A stretch of DNA of 64,000 nucleotides from Alteromonas sp. KC3 (GTDB lineage Bacteria; Pseudomonadota; Gammaproteobacteria; Enterobacterales; Alteromonadaceae): the NCBI RefSeq assembly GCF_016756315.1, contig NZ_AP024235.1, positions 4,278,001 through 4,342,000 of the forward strand. The letters are read 5' to 3'. Made by a program: the position numbers and the translations under genes. Numbering within the stretch: the stretch's first letter is position 1; each line of letters opens with the position of its first letter. Of this stretch, positions 27,668 through 36,457 are shown piece after piece. The notes under the pieces were generated by a model, which worked only from the letters and a program-made list of their open reading frames with translations, had not been told where the DNA came from and ran no database searches.

Positions 27668-29107
27668 TTATGCATTGTGCTCACTCAACTGCCACATCTG
27701 AAGCGTAAGATAACTACGCCAAGGCGCTGCGTCTTCTGAACGCACGACAAATTTCTCTGCGGTTTTACGTACTATTAAATCGCCAGAGAGATACACGTCG
27801 GGATTTCGTTCGCCGCGCATTTTTAAGTAATCCAGTGTCCATTGCCCAATGCCTTTTATCGATAAAATATCATCGTGCGATGGCATTTTACTTTGCGCGA
27901 ATAAACTGGCGAACTGACGAATAGCATTTTTTCTAGCCTGCGGCATACGCAAAAACCCAAGGTCACTCGACGCTACATTGTCAGGTGCTGGGAAATAAAC
28001 GTGCGACTGTGCTGGTGCTTTTTCATCATGAGCATCCAAGTTATCTTGTAAGTGTATCGCCTGCCTTCCTAAATGGTGTACCAGTAACGATACTTGCCCA
28101 ATAGCGGCTTTAACACTCACTTGTTGCCCTACAATAGCGCGACATCCGCTTTCAAACACGCTCCATGCGCTAGGAAGTCGTAAACCACAGGTAAGCTGTT
28201 GCGGCGCAAGCCCCGCTTTGGTTAAGCTCTCTTCAATCAATATGGGGTCTGCATTAAGGTCGAGCATAGCTTTAATGTTTTCGATTACGCGATGCAAATG
28301 CATTAAATTTGAAAGCGTAAGTGCTACTGAAAACCCACTGCGTTTAGGGTCGTGTTTAACACTGAAATAGCCATCAGCCCCTTCCCATTCAAACCAACGC
28401 TCGTAAGTATCTTCTGTCACCCGCTCCATCCTTGGGATAGCGCGATGTGCCAAAAACTGGCGCACATAAGGCCAGTTATAAGGTGGTCTATAAGACAAAA
28501 ATAACGTAATTTGTTGTTCAGTATGACTCTGGTGTTTGCGAAGCTGTGACGGTGTAGTATCGCAATACTGGGCCATGGCGCGCTGTAATTGTCGTAATGA
28601 CTGATACCCAGCCGTAAATGCCACATCAGTTATCGACAGTGAAGACTGCTGAATAAGCTGCTTGGCGAATAAAGCACGATGCATATTTTGAAATGACTTA
28701 GGAGACAAACCTAATGCATTTACCATCAACTTATTGAGATAACGCTCACTTATCCCTAACCGTGCTGCGACACCAGACACTGATTCTGAAGGAATAACCG
28801 ATAGTAACGCAATTGCACGATTTACCGTTGCACCCACGCCACTCCACGCTGGCGAGTGAGGTGCACTATCTGGGCGACATCGAAAGCAAGGTCTAAAACC
28901 ATGTGCCATGGCAGTGGTCGCATGCTGATAGTAAGTTACATTTTCTTCATTCGGTAACTTGGCGGGGCAAATCGGGCGGCAAAAGATCCCCGTTGTTTTA
29001 ACCGCCACAAAGAAAGTGCCGTCAAAACGTGGGTCCCGACTTAGCCGAGCTTTAGTTAAGGTCTCGGAATCAACACTAGTACTGTTTTTAAGTTGAAGCT
29101 CTGACAT
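27668..29107 (-). CDS. Ada methyl-acceptor / AraC regulator / AlkA glycosylase fusion
   Basis: A 479-residue three-part protein. Residues 15-85: Ada zinc/methylphosphotriester domain with four Cys (GIFCRPICPA ... CFRCRP). Residues 95-185: AraC helix-turn-helix (VSGVAARLGISERYLNKLMV ... ITDVAFTAGYQSLRQLQRAM). Residues 195-478: AlkA-type 3-methyladenine DNA glycosylase with a helix-hairpin-helix (ILSIKGIGQWTLDYLKMRG) and catalytic Asp in LSGDLIVRK. Methylation of the Cys site should turn it into an activator of its own operon while the C-terminal half excises alkylated bases. This fusion is known in other bacteria, often named alkA or ada-alkA. Confidence 0.92.
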   Translation of the reverse strand: MSELQLKNSTSVDSETLTKARLSRDPRFDGTFFVAVKTTGIFCRPICPAKLPNEENVTYYQHATTAMAHGFRPCFRCRPDSAPHSPAWSGVGATVNRAIALLSVIPSESVSGVAARLGISERYLNKLMVNALGLSPKSFQNMHRALFAKQLIQQSSLSITDVAFTAGYQSLRQLQRAMAQYCDTTPSQLRKHQSHTEQQITLFLSYRPPYNWPYVRQFLAHRAIPRMERVTEDTYERWFEWEGADGYFSVKHDPKRSGFSVALTLSNLMHLHRVIENIKAMLDLNADPILIEESLTKAGLAPQQLTCGLRLPSAWSVFESGCRAIVGQQVSVKAAIGQVSLLVHHLGRQAIHLQDNLDAHDEKAPAQSHVYFPAPDNVASSDLGFLRMPQARKNAIRQFASLFAQSKMPSHDDILSIKGIGQWTLDYLKMRGERNPDVYLSGDLIVRKTAEKFVVRSEDAAPWRSYLTLQMWQLSEHNA

Positions 29108-29323
29108 AAAGAATTTACAGCGCCTTATTGAATGAACAGTGCTAGTCTATAGCGCATTGATACATAGTGCGCGACAAAATCGGAACTCACAATTGTTTTT
29201 ATGTGAGCATACAAAGAAGACGTGAATTTGATCATTAGCCGCGCTATCCGCATAATATCGAAACAATAAAAACGACCGCCACTCATTTTTTAGTTGAGCA
29301 ACGCGGCCTACAGAGCGACTTAT

Positions 29324-30475
29324 ATGCTGAATTCATTGCGCAAATTGATGTCGCGCAAATCCCTAACATGGCTGTTACTCATACTGATTACGCATACTTT
29401 TCCAGTACATGCAGACTGGTTGGATGATTATGCAAAGTATGTTCAAAGTGAAGCTGATAAGTTTAATGTACCCGGCTACGCGTTTGTTTTTTACGAGCAA
29501 GGCAAAGCTCCTCGCGTATACGTTTATGGTAAAACGGCTAAGCGCAATGGCAAGAAGATAACCGAAAACACTGTTTTTCGATTAGCGTCAGTATCCAAAA
29601 CGTTCACCGCACTATTATCTGCAAAACTGGTAGAACAAAATCAGCTATCGTGGAATACGCCTATTAGCACATTGCTGCCTGATATTCCGTTTAAAGGCAA
29701 TGGTATGCAATCACTTCAGTTGCAACATATTGTGGGGCAATCTAGCGGCTTCATGCCCAATGCCTACGACAACCTAATAGAAGCAGACTACTCATTAGAA
29801 CGCGTATTAAAGTCGCTTGGCGAATTAGAGCCCTTATGTAAACCTGGCGAATGTTATACCTATCAAAACGCCCTATTTGGTGCCTTAGAGTATTACTTTA
29901 GTAATCACAACACGTCATATTCGGCGCAAATGCATACGCAACTTTTTGCGCCATTAGGAATGAAAACCGCAAGTGTAGGTAAAGGTGGCCTACTTTCATC
30001 TTCATCTTGGGCTCACCCTCATATTGCCATTGCCCGTAATAAATGGCGTGAAGGGAATGTCGAGAGTAACTATTACCGCTTTTCTCCCGCGGCAGGTGTG
30101 AATGCGAGCATCAGTGATATGACTATTTACTTGCAAGCACTCTTAGGTGAGTTTCCCACGGTTATGTCGCCAGAAATGGTAGAGTATGTCACGACCGAAC
30201 GGGTCAAAACTAAGCGAGAAACCTACAGACGCGGTTGGCGAGGCATGATTGACGATGCCCACTATGGGTTGGGCTGGCGTATTTACGATATTGATGGCGT
30301 TAAGCTGAATTATCATGGTGGCTGGGTGAAAGGTTATCGTGCCGATGTGGCGTTTTCACCAGAGCACAAGGTGGGATATGTCATGCTCATGAACGCAGAG
30401 TCGAATATGATCAATTCGACCACTGCGCAGTTGTGGAAGCGTTTTTTCGAAAAAGCCGACGCTAACAAATCGTAG
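29324..30475 (+). CDS. Secreted serine hydrolase, beta-lactamase/DD-peptidase fold
   Basis: A 383-residue protein of the class C beta-lactamase/esterase family. Signal peptide ends near residue 31 (TFPVHADW). Catalytic motifs: SVSK (SxxK), YQN (YxN) and HGG (KTG-equivalent) in LNYHGGWVKGYRADV. I choose the ATG at 29324, which gives a normal signal peptide, over a TTG 30 bases upstream that lacks a ribosome site. Family members are beta-lactamases, peptidases or esterases; antibiotic resistance should not be assumed. It is convergent with speA. Confidence 0.85.
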   Translation: MLNSLRKLMSRKSLTWLLLILITHTFPVHADWLDDYAKYVQSEADKFNVPGYAFVFYEQGKAPRVYVYGKTAKRNGKKITENTVFRLASVSKTFTALLSAKLVEQNQLSWNTPISTLLPDIPFKGNGMQSLQLQHIVGQSSGFMPNAYDNLIEADYSLERVLKSLGELEPLCKPGECYTYQNALFGALEYYFSNHNTSYSAQMHTQLFAPLGMKTASVGKGGLLSSSSWAHPHIAIARNKWREGNVESNYYRFSPAAGVNASISDMTIYLQALLGEFPTVMSPEMVEYVTTERVKTKRETYRRGWRGMIDDAHYGLGWRIYDIDGVKLNYHGGWVKGYRADVAFSPEHKVGYVMLMNAESNMINSTTAQLWKRFFEKADANKS

Positions 30476-30492
30476 TGCCGGCTATTTACATA

Positions 30493-32412
30493 TTATTGCT
30501 TAAGGTAAGTATAGCCGCTTAAGCAACTTTCATAGAAGTCAGTCCAACGCACACCTTCACGCGGATTAAGCTTGCCATCCCACACTTGTTTGTCGATAAG
30601 ACGTTTAACGTCTGATGCCATGGCGCGGGGGTTGTATTGCATGACATTAAGCACGTCTTCAACTGATGACCCTTTCACAACTTCTTCAATATAGAAGTCT
30701 TCAGGATCGTCATCATAGCTGTAGATGTGTACTTCGTTTAAACGACCAAACAAATTATGCATATCGCCCATAACGTCTTGATACGCGCCCGTTAAGAATA
30801 GACCAACGTAGTACGGCTCACCTTTTTTCAGCGGATGCATAGGCAGTACATCGGTAATTTCACGGCCAATAGTAAACTGGTCAATTTTACCGTCACTGTC
30901 ACACGTAATATCTACCAGTGAACAATAAACTGTTGGCTTTTCGTTCATACGCGTAAGCGGCACGACTGGCAACAATTGATCAATTGCCCACGTGTCTGCA
31001 GCAGACTGGAAGATAGAGAAATTACACAGATACTGTGATGACAAGCTGTAATCTAGTTCTTGAAGCTCCTCAGGCACATATTCCTCGTTGCGGTAGTGCT
31101 TTTGTAAGCGCTCCATTATCTGCCAATACAATGTTTCAATCTTGCCAAGTTCTTCTAGTGGCAATACGCGAAGCTTAAACGCATCAAGGGCCTGCTCTTT
31201 GTATTGCGAAGCGTCATTGTAGATTTCATGCATGTTGGTCTGCTCATCAAAGGTGTCAGCAAGCTCGCGCATGTTTTTAAGGAAAACATGTTCGTCTTCT
31301 TTTGCTGACGTATCCATTTGAGACGCGTTTGATTTAATTTCACCCACAATTTCGGTAATAACACAGCTATGATGCGCCGTAATTGCGCGACCACTTTCAC
31401 TGACCAAGTTCGGATGAGGAACGCCTTCCAAGTCACACATTTCCTTCATGCCATACACAACATCTGCAACGTATTCTTGCATGCTATAGTTGCGCGAAGA
31501 CTCATTGGTCGAGTTACTGCCGTCATAGTCGATGCCAAGACCACCACCTACGTCAACGTAGTCCAGTTCAAAGCCCATTTTGTGCAAGTCTGCATATATA
31601 CGCGCACCTTCGGTGATGGCTTCTTTCACCGCTCGAATATCCGTTAATTGGCTTCCAATATGGAAGTGCAGAAGTTTCAAGCAGTGCGCCATACCTTGCT
31701 CTTCTAGGTAACGTGCAGCATTGATAATCTCTGTGATAGTTAGACCGAATTTGGCGCGTTCACCACCGGAGCTTTCCCACTTCCCACGACCTTTTACCGT
31801 CATTTTGGAGCGCACACCAATGATGGGCTCGATATTAAGTTCTTTTGCAATCTTAACCAGCAATAGCAGCTCGGTGTATTTTTCAACCACCACCACTACG
31901 CGACGGCCTAGCTTTCTACCTAATAAAGCAAGACGCATCACTTCATCGTCTTTATAGCCATTTAGGATAGTGAGTGAGTCTTCATTTGTGTTCATCGCCA
32001 ACACGGTCAGTAACTCAGCTTTCGAGCCTGCTTCTAAGCCATAGTTAAACGGTTTTCCCGCGTCAACAATCTCTTCAACGACTTCGCGCATCTGGTTAAC
32101 TTTAACCGGATAAACACCTTGGTATTCACCTTTATAATCGGCTTCTTCGATTGTGCTTCGAAATGCTTTATTTAGACCGGCAACTTGCGATCGCAGAATG
32201 TCATGAAAGCGCACAACAACAGGAAACTGCACACCCTCTTTGCGAATGTCTTCAATGACCGAATTAAAGTCGATTTGGATACTTGGATCCTCTGGCACTG
32301 GGGTAATATGTACGTTGCCATTTTCACCCACTTTGAAATAGCCACCACCCCACTGAGACACGCCATAGACGCGCTCTGCTTCTTCGATACTCCAATCTGT
32401 CAATGTATTCAC
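30493..32412 (-). CDS. speA: Biosynthetic arginine decarboxylase
   Basis: A 639-residue PLP enzyme converting arginine to agmatine. Fold III decarboxylase: the PLP lysine lies in YQGVYPVKVNQMREVVEEI near residue 103, the glycine-rich phosphate loop is DVGGGLGIDYDGS, and a helical insertion and C-terminal domain match SpeA length. With agmatinase at 18285-19217 this gives the arginine-agmatine-putrescine route. It is a single gene with an AT-rich 134-bp upstream gap. Confidence 0.96.
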   Translation of the reverse strand: MNTLTDWSIEEAERVYGVSQWGGGYFKVGENGNVHITPVPEDPSIQIDFNSVIEDIRKEGVQFPVVVRFHDILRSQVAGLNKAFRSTIEEADYKGEYQGVYPVKVNQMREVVEEIVDAGKPFNYGLEAGSKAELLTVLAMNTNEDSLTILNGYKDDEVMRLALLGRKLGRRVVVVVEKYTELLLLVKIAKELNIEPIIGVRSKMTVKGRGKWESSGGERAKFGLTITEIINAARYLEEQGMAHCLKLLHFHIGSQLTDIRAVKEAITEGARIYADLHKMGFELDYVDVGGGLGIDYDGSNSTNESSRNYSMQEYVADVVYGMKEMCDLEGVPHPNLVSESGRAITAHHSCVITEIVGEIKSNASQMDTSAKEDEHVFLKNMRELADTFDEQTNMHEIYNDASQYKEQALDAFKLRVLPLEELGKIETLYWQIMERLQKHYRNEEYVPEELQELDYSLSSQYLCNFSIFQSAADTWAIDQLLPVVPLTRMNEKPTVYCSLVDITCDSDGKIDQFTIGREITDVLPMHPLKKGEPYYVGLFLTGAYQDVMGDMHNLFGRLNEVHIYSYDDDPEDFYIEEVVKGSSVEDVLNVMQYNPRAMASDVKRLIDKQVWDGKLNPREGVRWTDFYESCLSGYTYLKQ

Positions 32413-32546
32413 CTATATCTAATGAGCTAAGCGCATGCCTAGCATGGTAAGTGCAAAATTAAGCAGCGTATTATAGACAACACAACTATTGTTGCGATGT
32501 AAAATATCTATGGTCGCGACTAATTTTGTTTATCGAACTTGTCGAA

Positions 32547-32966
32547 TCAACTGTTTTGGGCAACCCAAGACTTTATGTACTCTACAACCAAAGGCTCTGC
32601 CTTAGTTTCACAAAGCGAGAAAAACTCTGTGAGACTTTGTGTTCTGTCGAGGGGAAACGAAACGTCAGCAAAAAAGTTCTCTACAATATGGCCTGTATCG
32701 CTGTTTTCGTCTTCCAACCAAAGTTCACTCAACTGATTACGCCGGTCTAATCTAATAGTCGATTTCATTCTCATGTTTGAATCAGACTTTGGGTCTTGCC
32801 ATGACCGCATATCGACAATCAAATGAAACGGCTTTCCGCTTCGCCGCTTAAGACAGTCAGACAATTCTCCCAAATACCGGATATTTGTCGCCATATCCCA
32901 ATCACCGCGAAGCGTGACCAGGATGCAGTTTTTAAACTGTTCAATGTGATACGGCACGACTAGCAT
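32547..32966 (-). CDS. Small cytosolic protein, STAS-like, function unknown
   Basis: A 139-residue protein with no signal peptide or membrane segment. The pattern of a short strand (ILVTLRGDWD), helix and 'FHLIVDMRSWQDPKS' strand-turn resembles a STAS/anti-anti-sigma fold, but the conserved phospho-acceptor Ser is not recognisable, so this is a weak guess. It stands alone, between speA and the pnt operon, all on the minus strand; its own promoter must lie in the 129-bp gap after the pnt terminator. Confidence 0.6.
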   Translation of the reverse strand: MLVVPYHIEQFKNCILVTLRGDWDMATNIRYLGELSDCLKRRSGKPFHLIVDMRSWQDPKSDSNMRMKSTIRLDRRNQLSELWLEDENSDTGHIVENFFADVSFPLDRTQSLTEFFSLCETKAEPLVVEYIKSWVAQNS

Positions 32967-33034
32967 TTGTGTTTACTTCTCTTGAGCAAAATAATTGCAT
33001 TACGGTTTCATGTACTAAACGTAGTGTATAGAAC

Positions 33035-33064
33035 AAAAAAGGAAGCACTATGGCTTCCTTTTTT
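33035..33064 (-). terminator. Intrinsic terminator after pntB
   Basis: Stem GGAAGC (33041-33046) with GCTTCC (33053-33058), flanked by A6 and T6. It ends the pntAA-pntAB-pntB transcript. The symmetric flanks would also work on the plus strand. Confidence 0.9.
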
Positions 33065-33095
33065 AGCATCTTACTACAGATTCTAAGCCATTTGC

Positions 33096-34484
33096 TTAGT
33101 CATCGCCAAATTCGCGAATAATGCTATTGATGGTATCTTTTGCATCCCCTAACACCATACGGGTGTTATCTTTAAAGAACAGCGGGTTATCAACACCCGC
33201 AAAACCTGCATTCGCTGATCGCTTCAATACAAAGACAGTCTTTGCACGGTATGCTTCAATGACCGGCATACCGTAAATCGGACTACCTTTCATCTCTTTG
33301 GCAGCAGGATTCACTACGTCATTAGCACCGATAACAATAACCACGTCGTAGTTTTCCATACGCGGGTTAACATCATCCATTTCATACAGCTGGTCATAAG
33401 GCACATCAGCCTCTGCAAGCAACACGTTCATGTGTCCAGGCATGCGCCCTGCAACTGCGTGAATAGCGTAATCTACCGTACATCCGTTTTCTTCAAGCAG
33501 CGACTGTAATTCGCGAACCGCATGCTGTGCTTGTGCTACCGCCATACCGTAACCGGGCACCACCAAAACGGCTTGCGCAGCTTCAAGTACATAAAAGGCA
33601 TCTTGCGCAGAAAGCACTTTAATTTCACCTTCTATCTTCTCACCTGCTTCAATAGGTTTCGCAAAGCCAGACAACAGCACGTTCATTAGCGAGCGATTCA
33701 TGGCTTTACACATAATATTGGTAAGAATAAGACCTGACGCACCCACTAAAAGACCGGTCACAATCAAAATGGTATTTCCGGTGGCAAGACCAGCCGCAGA
33801 AGCCGCTACGCCTGAATAGCTGTTAAGCAGTGCAATAACCACTGGCATATCTGCACCGCCGATGGAGATAGTGGCCCACAACCCAAAGCTTAATGACAGC
33901 GCTATTGCACAGTAAATCCAAAGGGTATTGCTTGGTTCTGTGGTAAATAGATAGCCCACCACACCCATGCCAATAAGGTGCAAGACCGAGAGTTCGCGAA
34001 GGCCAGTAAAAATAACCGCCTTAGAACTCATTTTACCTGACAGTTTTCCCCACGCGACCACAGAGCCCGAAAAGGTTATCCCACCCACTAAAATTGTGAA
34101 AAACAAGGTAACGAAGGTAAATGTGCTTTGTGTGTTGAGCGTTACCACACTCATGCCTGCAAGCGTCGCCCACCCTAGTAGTAACGATGCCGCACCACCA
34201 AAACCATTAAACAGAGAAACCATTTCTGGCATGGCGGTCATTTCAACCGTTTTCGCTTTCCACGCACCAAATGCACCACCTAGCACAAAGCCAAGCAGAA
34301 TATAGTGATAGCTGATAATTTGCTGATCAAGCAGGGTAACAACAACCGCTACTAGCATACCTACTGCTGAAACAAAGTTTCCTTTTTTGGCGGTATCTGG
34401 GTGGCTGAGTAATTTAAGACCAATTATAAATAGTGCAGCAGCGACTACGTACGCAAGGTTGATTATGGTTACGATATCATTCAC
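33096..34484 (-). CDS. pntB: NAD(P) transhydrogenase subunit beta
   Basis: A 462-residue subunit: nine or so membrane helices (about 5-270) that carry the proton channel, then the NADP(H)-binding dIII domain (about 290-460) with VPGYGMAVAQAQH, VDYAIHAVAGRMPGHMNVLLAEADVPYD and VIVIGANDVVNPAA, all typical. It works with PntAA and PntAB to reduce NADP+ with NADH, driven by the proton gradient. Last gene of a three-gene operon. Confidence 0.97.
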   Translation of the reverse strand: MNDIVTIINLAYVVAAALFIIGLKLLSHPDTAKKGNFVSAVGMLVAVVVTLLDQQIISYHYILLGFVLGGAFGAWKAKTVEMTAMPEMVSLFNGFGGAASLLLGWATLAGMSVVTLNTQSTFTFVTLFFTILVGGITFSGSVVAWGKLSGKMSSKAVIFTGLRELSVLHLIGMGVVGYLFTTEPSNTLWIYCAIALSLSFGLWATISIGGADMPVVIALLNSYSGVAASAAGLATGNTILIVTGLLVGASGLILTNIMCKAMNRSLMNVLLSGFAKPIEAGEKIEGEIKVLSAQDAFYVLEAAQAVLVVPGYGMAVAQAQHAVRELQSLLEENGCTVDYAIHAVAGRMPGHMNVLLAEADVPYDQLYEMDDVNPRMENYDVVIVIGANDVVNPAAKEMKGSPIYGMPVIEAYRAKTVFVLKRSANAGFAGVDNPLFFKDNTRMVLGDAKDTINSIIREFGDD

Positions 34485-34495
34485 TTGCGTACTCC

Positions 34496-34777
34496 TTATT
34501 TATCTTTCTTTTTGAACATGCCAAGCATGCGGTCGGTAACCAGATAGCCACCAACAACGTTAATACTTGCCAAGGCCACTGCCACTGTACCTAAAATAGT
34601 GGTCAGCAGATTGTTATCACTACCCGAAGCAACCAGCGCACCTACTAAGGTGATCCCCGAAATAGCGTTCGAACCTGACATTAAAGGCGTGTGCAAGGTT
34701 GCAGGTACTTTTCGAATAAGCTCAAAGCCTAAGAACGCAGCCAACAGTACAATGAAAAGTAAGTAGATGATTTCCAT
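34496..34777 (-). CDS. pntAB: NAD(P) transhydrogenase subunit alpha, membrane part
   Basis: A 93-residue membrane subunit with three helices (about 3-20, 35-55, 60-82) corresponding to the C-terminal membrane part of the E. coli PntA chain. The 'PATLHTPLMSGSNAISGI' segment is conserved. The alpha chain is thus split in two genes here, as in many other bacteria. It begins two bases after pntAA ends and stands 11 bases before pntB. Confidence 0.95.
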   Translation of the reverse strand: MEIIYLLFIVLLAAFLGFELIRKVPATLHTPLMSGSNAISGITLVGALVASGSDNNLLTTILGTVAVALASINVVGGYLVTDRMLGMFKKKDK

Positions 34778-34779
34778 GA

Positions 34780-35937
34780 TTAGGCTCCTTTATAGGCGTT
34801 AATAAGCATGTCATTGATTACCTTGCCATCGTGCGCAATCACACAACCGGCCAGAATGTCGTCCTCAAGATTCAAATCAAACGACTTACTATCGTCATCA
34901 AAGAACTCATCAATTAGGTTATAAATGTTGTTGGCGTACATGTCGGTTGCCGCTTTGGCCACATACTGACTCCAGTTACCATTGCCAATCACTTTTACAC
35001 CGTTTATTTCAACTGTCTCACCGGATACCGAGCCTTCAACATTCCCCCCCGATGTAGCCGCCATATCAACGACCACGCTACCAGGTTTCATAAGTGCTAA
35101 TGTATCTTTCGAAATAAGTACGGGAGGTTTACGCCCAAATAGCTGCGCTGTTGTGATCACAATGTCGGAATCTGCAATAGCATCACGCTGTGCATCTTGC
35201 TGCTTTGCTTTTTGCTCTTCGGTGAGCTCTTTCGCATAACCGTCTTTGGTTTGCCCTGTCTCGCCGATATCTATTTTAAGGAATTTACCGCCTAGCGATT
35301 CCACCTGCTCGGCCACAACAGGGCGCGTATCGTATGCAAGCACATTCGCCCCTAAGCGTTTCGCTGTCGCTATCGCTTGCAAACCTGCCACTCCCGCACC
35401 AACAATGAATACTTTTGCAGGCTTAATGGTGCCTGACGGAGTCATCATCATGGGTAGGATGGAAGGAAGCTGATTTGCCGCCTGCATTACCATGACATAA
35501 CCTGCAAGACTTGCCTGCGAGCTCAATGCATCCATTTTCTGCGCGCGAGATGAACGTGGAATCATTTCCACAGAAATAGCCGTTAACCCTTTTTGGGCAA
35601 TGCTCTCTATCAGCGACTGCTGAAAGAAAGGGTCGAGATGGCCCACCACAATGGCCCCTTTTTTCATCAGCCCCAATTGAACATCGGTAGGCTTGTTAAC
35701 TGCTACGACCATATCTGCTGATGATAAGGCCTCATTCACATCATCTATAACAGTAACACCAACATCTTCATATTCTTTATCTGAATAACCAGAGGACAGA
35801 CCAGCACCTTTTTCAAGCAGCAGTGTCGCCCCTTTCTTTACCAGTCGTTGTGCACTACTTGGCGTAGCTGCACAGCGCTTTTCCACATTATTCAGCGGAT
35901 CTGGCGATGTAGATTCATTAATTATTATGATTTTCAC
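34780..35937 (-). CDS. pntAA: NAD(P) transhydrogenase subunit alpha, NAD-binding part
   Basis: A 385-residue cytoplasmic dI domain binding NAD(H). It shares the alanine dehydrogenase/PNT fold: Rossmann motif VFIVGAGVAGLQAIATAKRLGA near residue 175, the mobile-loop region (DIGETGQTKDGYAKELTEEQ) and RSSRAQKMDALSSQASLAGY. First gene of the pntAA-pntAB-pntB operon. The upstream 520-bp gap is shared with the divergent TonB receptor gene. Confidence 0.96.
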   Translation of the reverse strand: MKIIIINESTSPDPLNNVEKRCAATPSSAQRLVKKGATLLLEKGAGLSSGYSDKEYEDVGVTVIDDVNEALSSADMVVAVNKPTDVQLGLMKKGAIVVGHLDPFFQQSLIESIAQKGLTAISVEMIPRSSRAQKMDALSSQASLAGYVMVMQAANQLPSILPMMMTPSGTIKPAKVFIVGAGVAGLQAIATAKRLGANVLAYDTRPVVAEQVESLGGKFLKIDIGETGQTKDGYAKELTEEQKAKQQDAQRDAIADSDIVITTAQLFGRKPPVLISKDTLALMKPGSVVVDMAATSGGNVEGSVSGETVEINGVKVIGNGNWSQYVAKAATDMYANNIYNLIDEFFDDDSKSFDLNLEDDILAGCVIAHDGKVINDMLINAYKGA

Positions 35938-36457
35938 ACGCTTTTCCTCTTATTTGGACTCTTTCGAGAATGACACCCTTTAATCAAATTAAAGCCATTT
36001 AATTCGCTTATGCTTATCATTCGTTGTCGAAATTAAAACCAAACCAACCAATCGTTTTGTTTATACTGTAAGGCCGAAAAGCGCATGTAGCGATTACTTT
36101 TCGCGCAATAACGCATCAAAACTACGCGAAAACACCATCAACAACTAGTATCTTTTACTTCATAGTCATAACTAACATTTATAAACATTTGGCATATTGT
36201 TGATTAATACACCCAATACAGATCCATATATCTTGTGAATACACTATTTATTGTACAAAAAACAAACATACGTAAAGGTGTAATCGACGCGTAAAAATGA
36301 TGCGCAAACAGCACTTTTTAAAATTTTGTTAAATTAATTTGGGGGATTTTACAAACCGTGTCGTCTTGAAGAGTTAACAGCGAAATGCTGTGAGAAAAGC
36401 CACATGGGGTGCACACCATTTGGCACATTAAAACTAACTTTTAGGACACACACCATC
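35938..36457. other. Divergent intergenic region, pntAA / receptor
   Basis: A 520-bp gap holding the pntAA promoter (minus) and the receptor-halogenase operon promoter (plus). The plus-strand part contains the candidate ECF promoter at 36341-36366. I see no RNA gene or tRNA. A 36404 ATG in frame with the receptor would add 18 residues before the signal peptide and is not used. Confidence 0.55.
36341..36366 (+). promoter_or_regulatory. Candidate ECF-sigma promoter of the receptor-halogenase operon
   Basis: GGGGG (36341-36345), 16 bases, then CGTCT (36362-36366). The same ten bases at the same spacing occur before the ECF sigma gene at 51974-51999. The layout (G-rich -35, CGTC-type -10, about 16 bp apart) suits ECF sigma promoters. 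Transcription would begin near 36373, giving an 85-base leader to the ATG at 36458. Confidence 0.55.
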
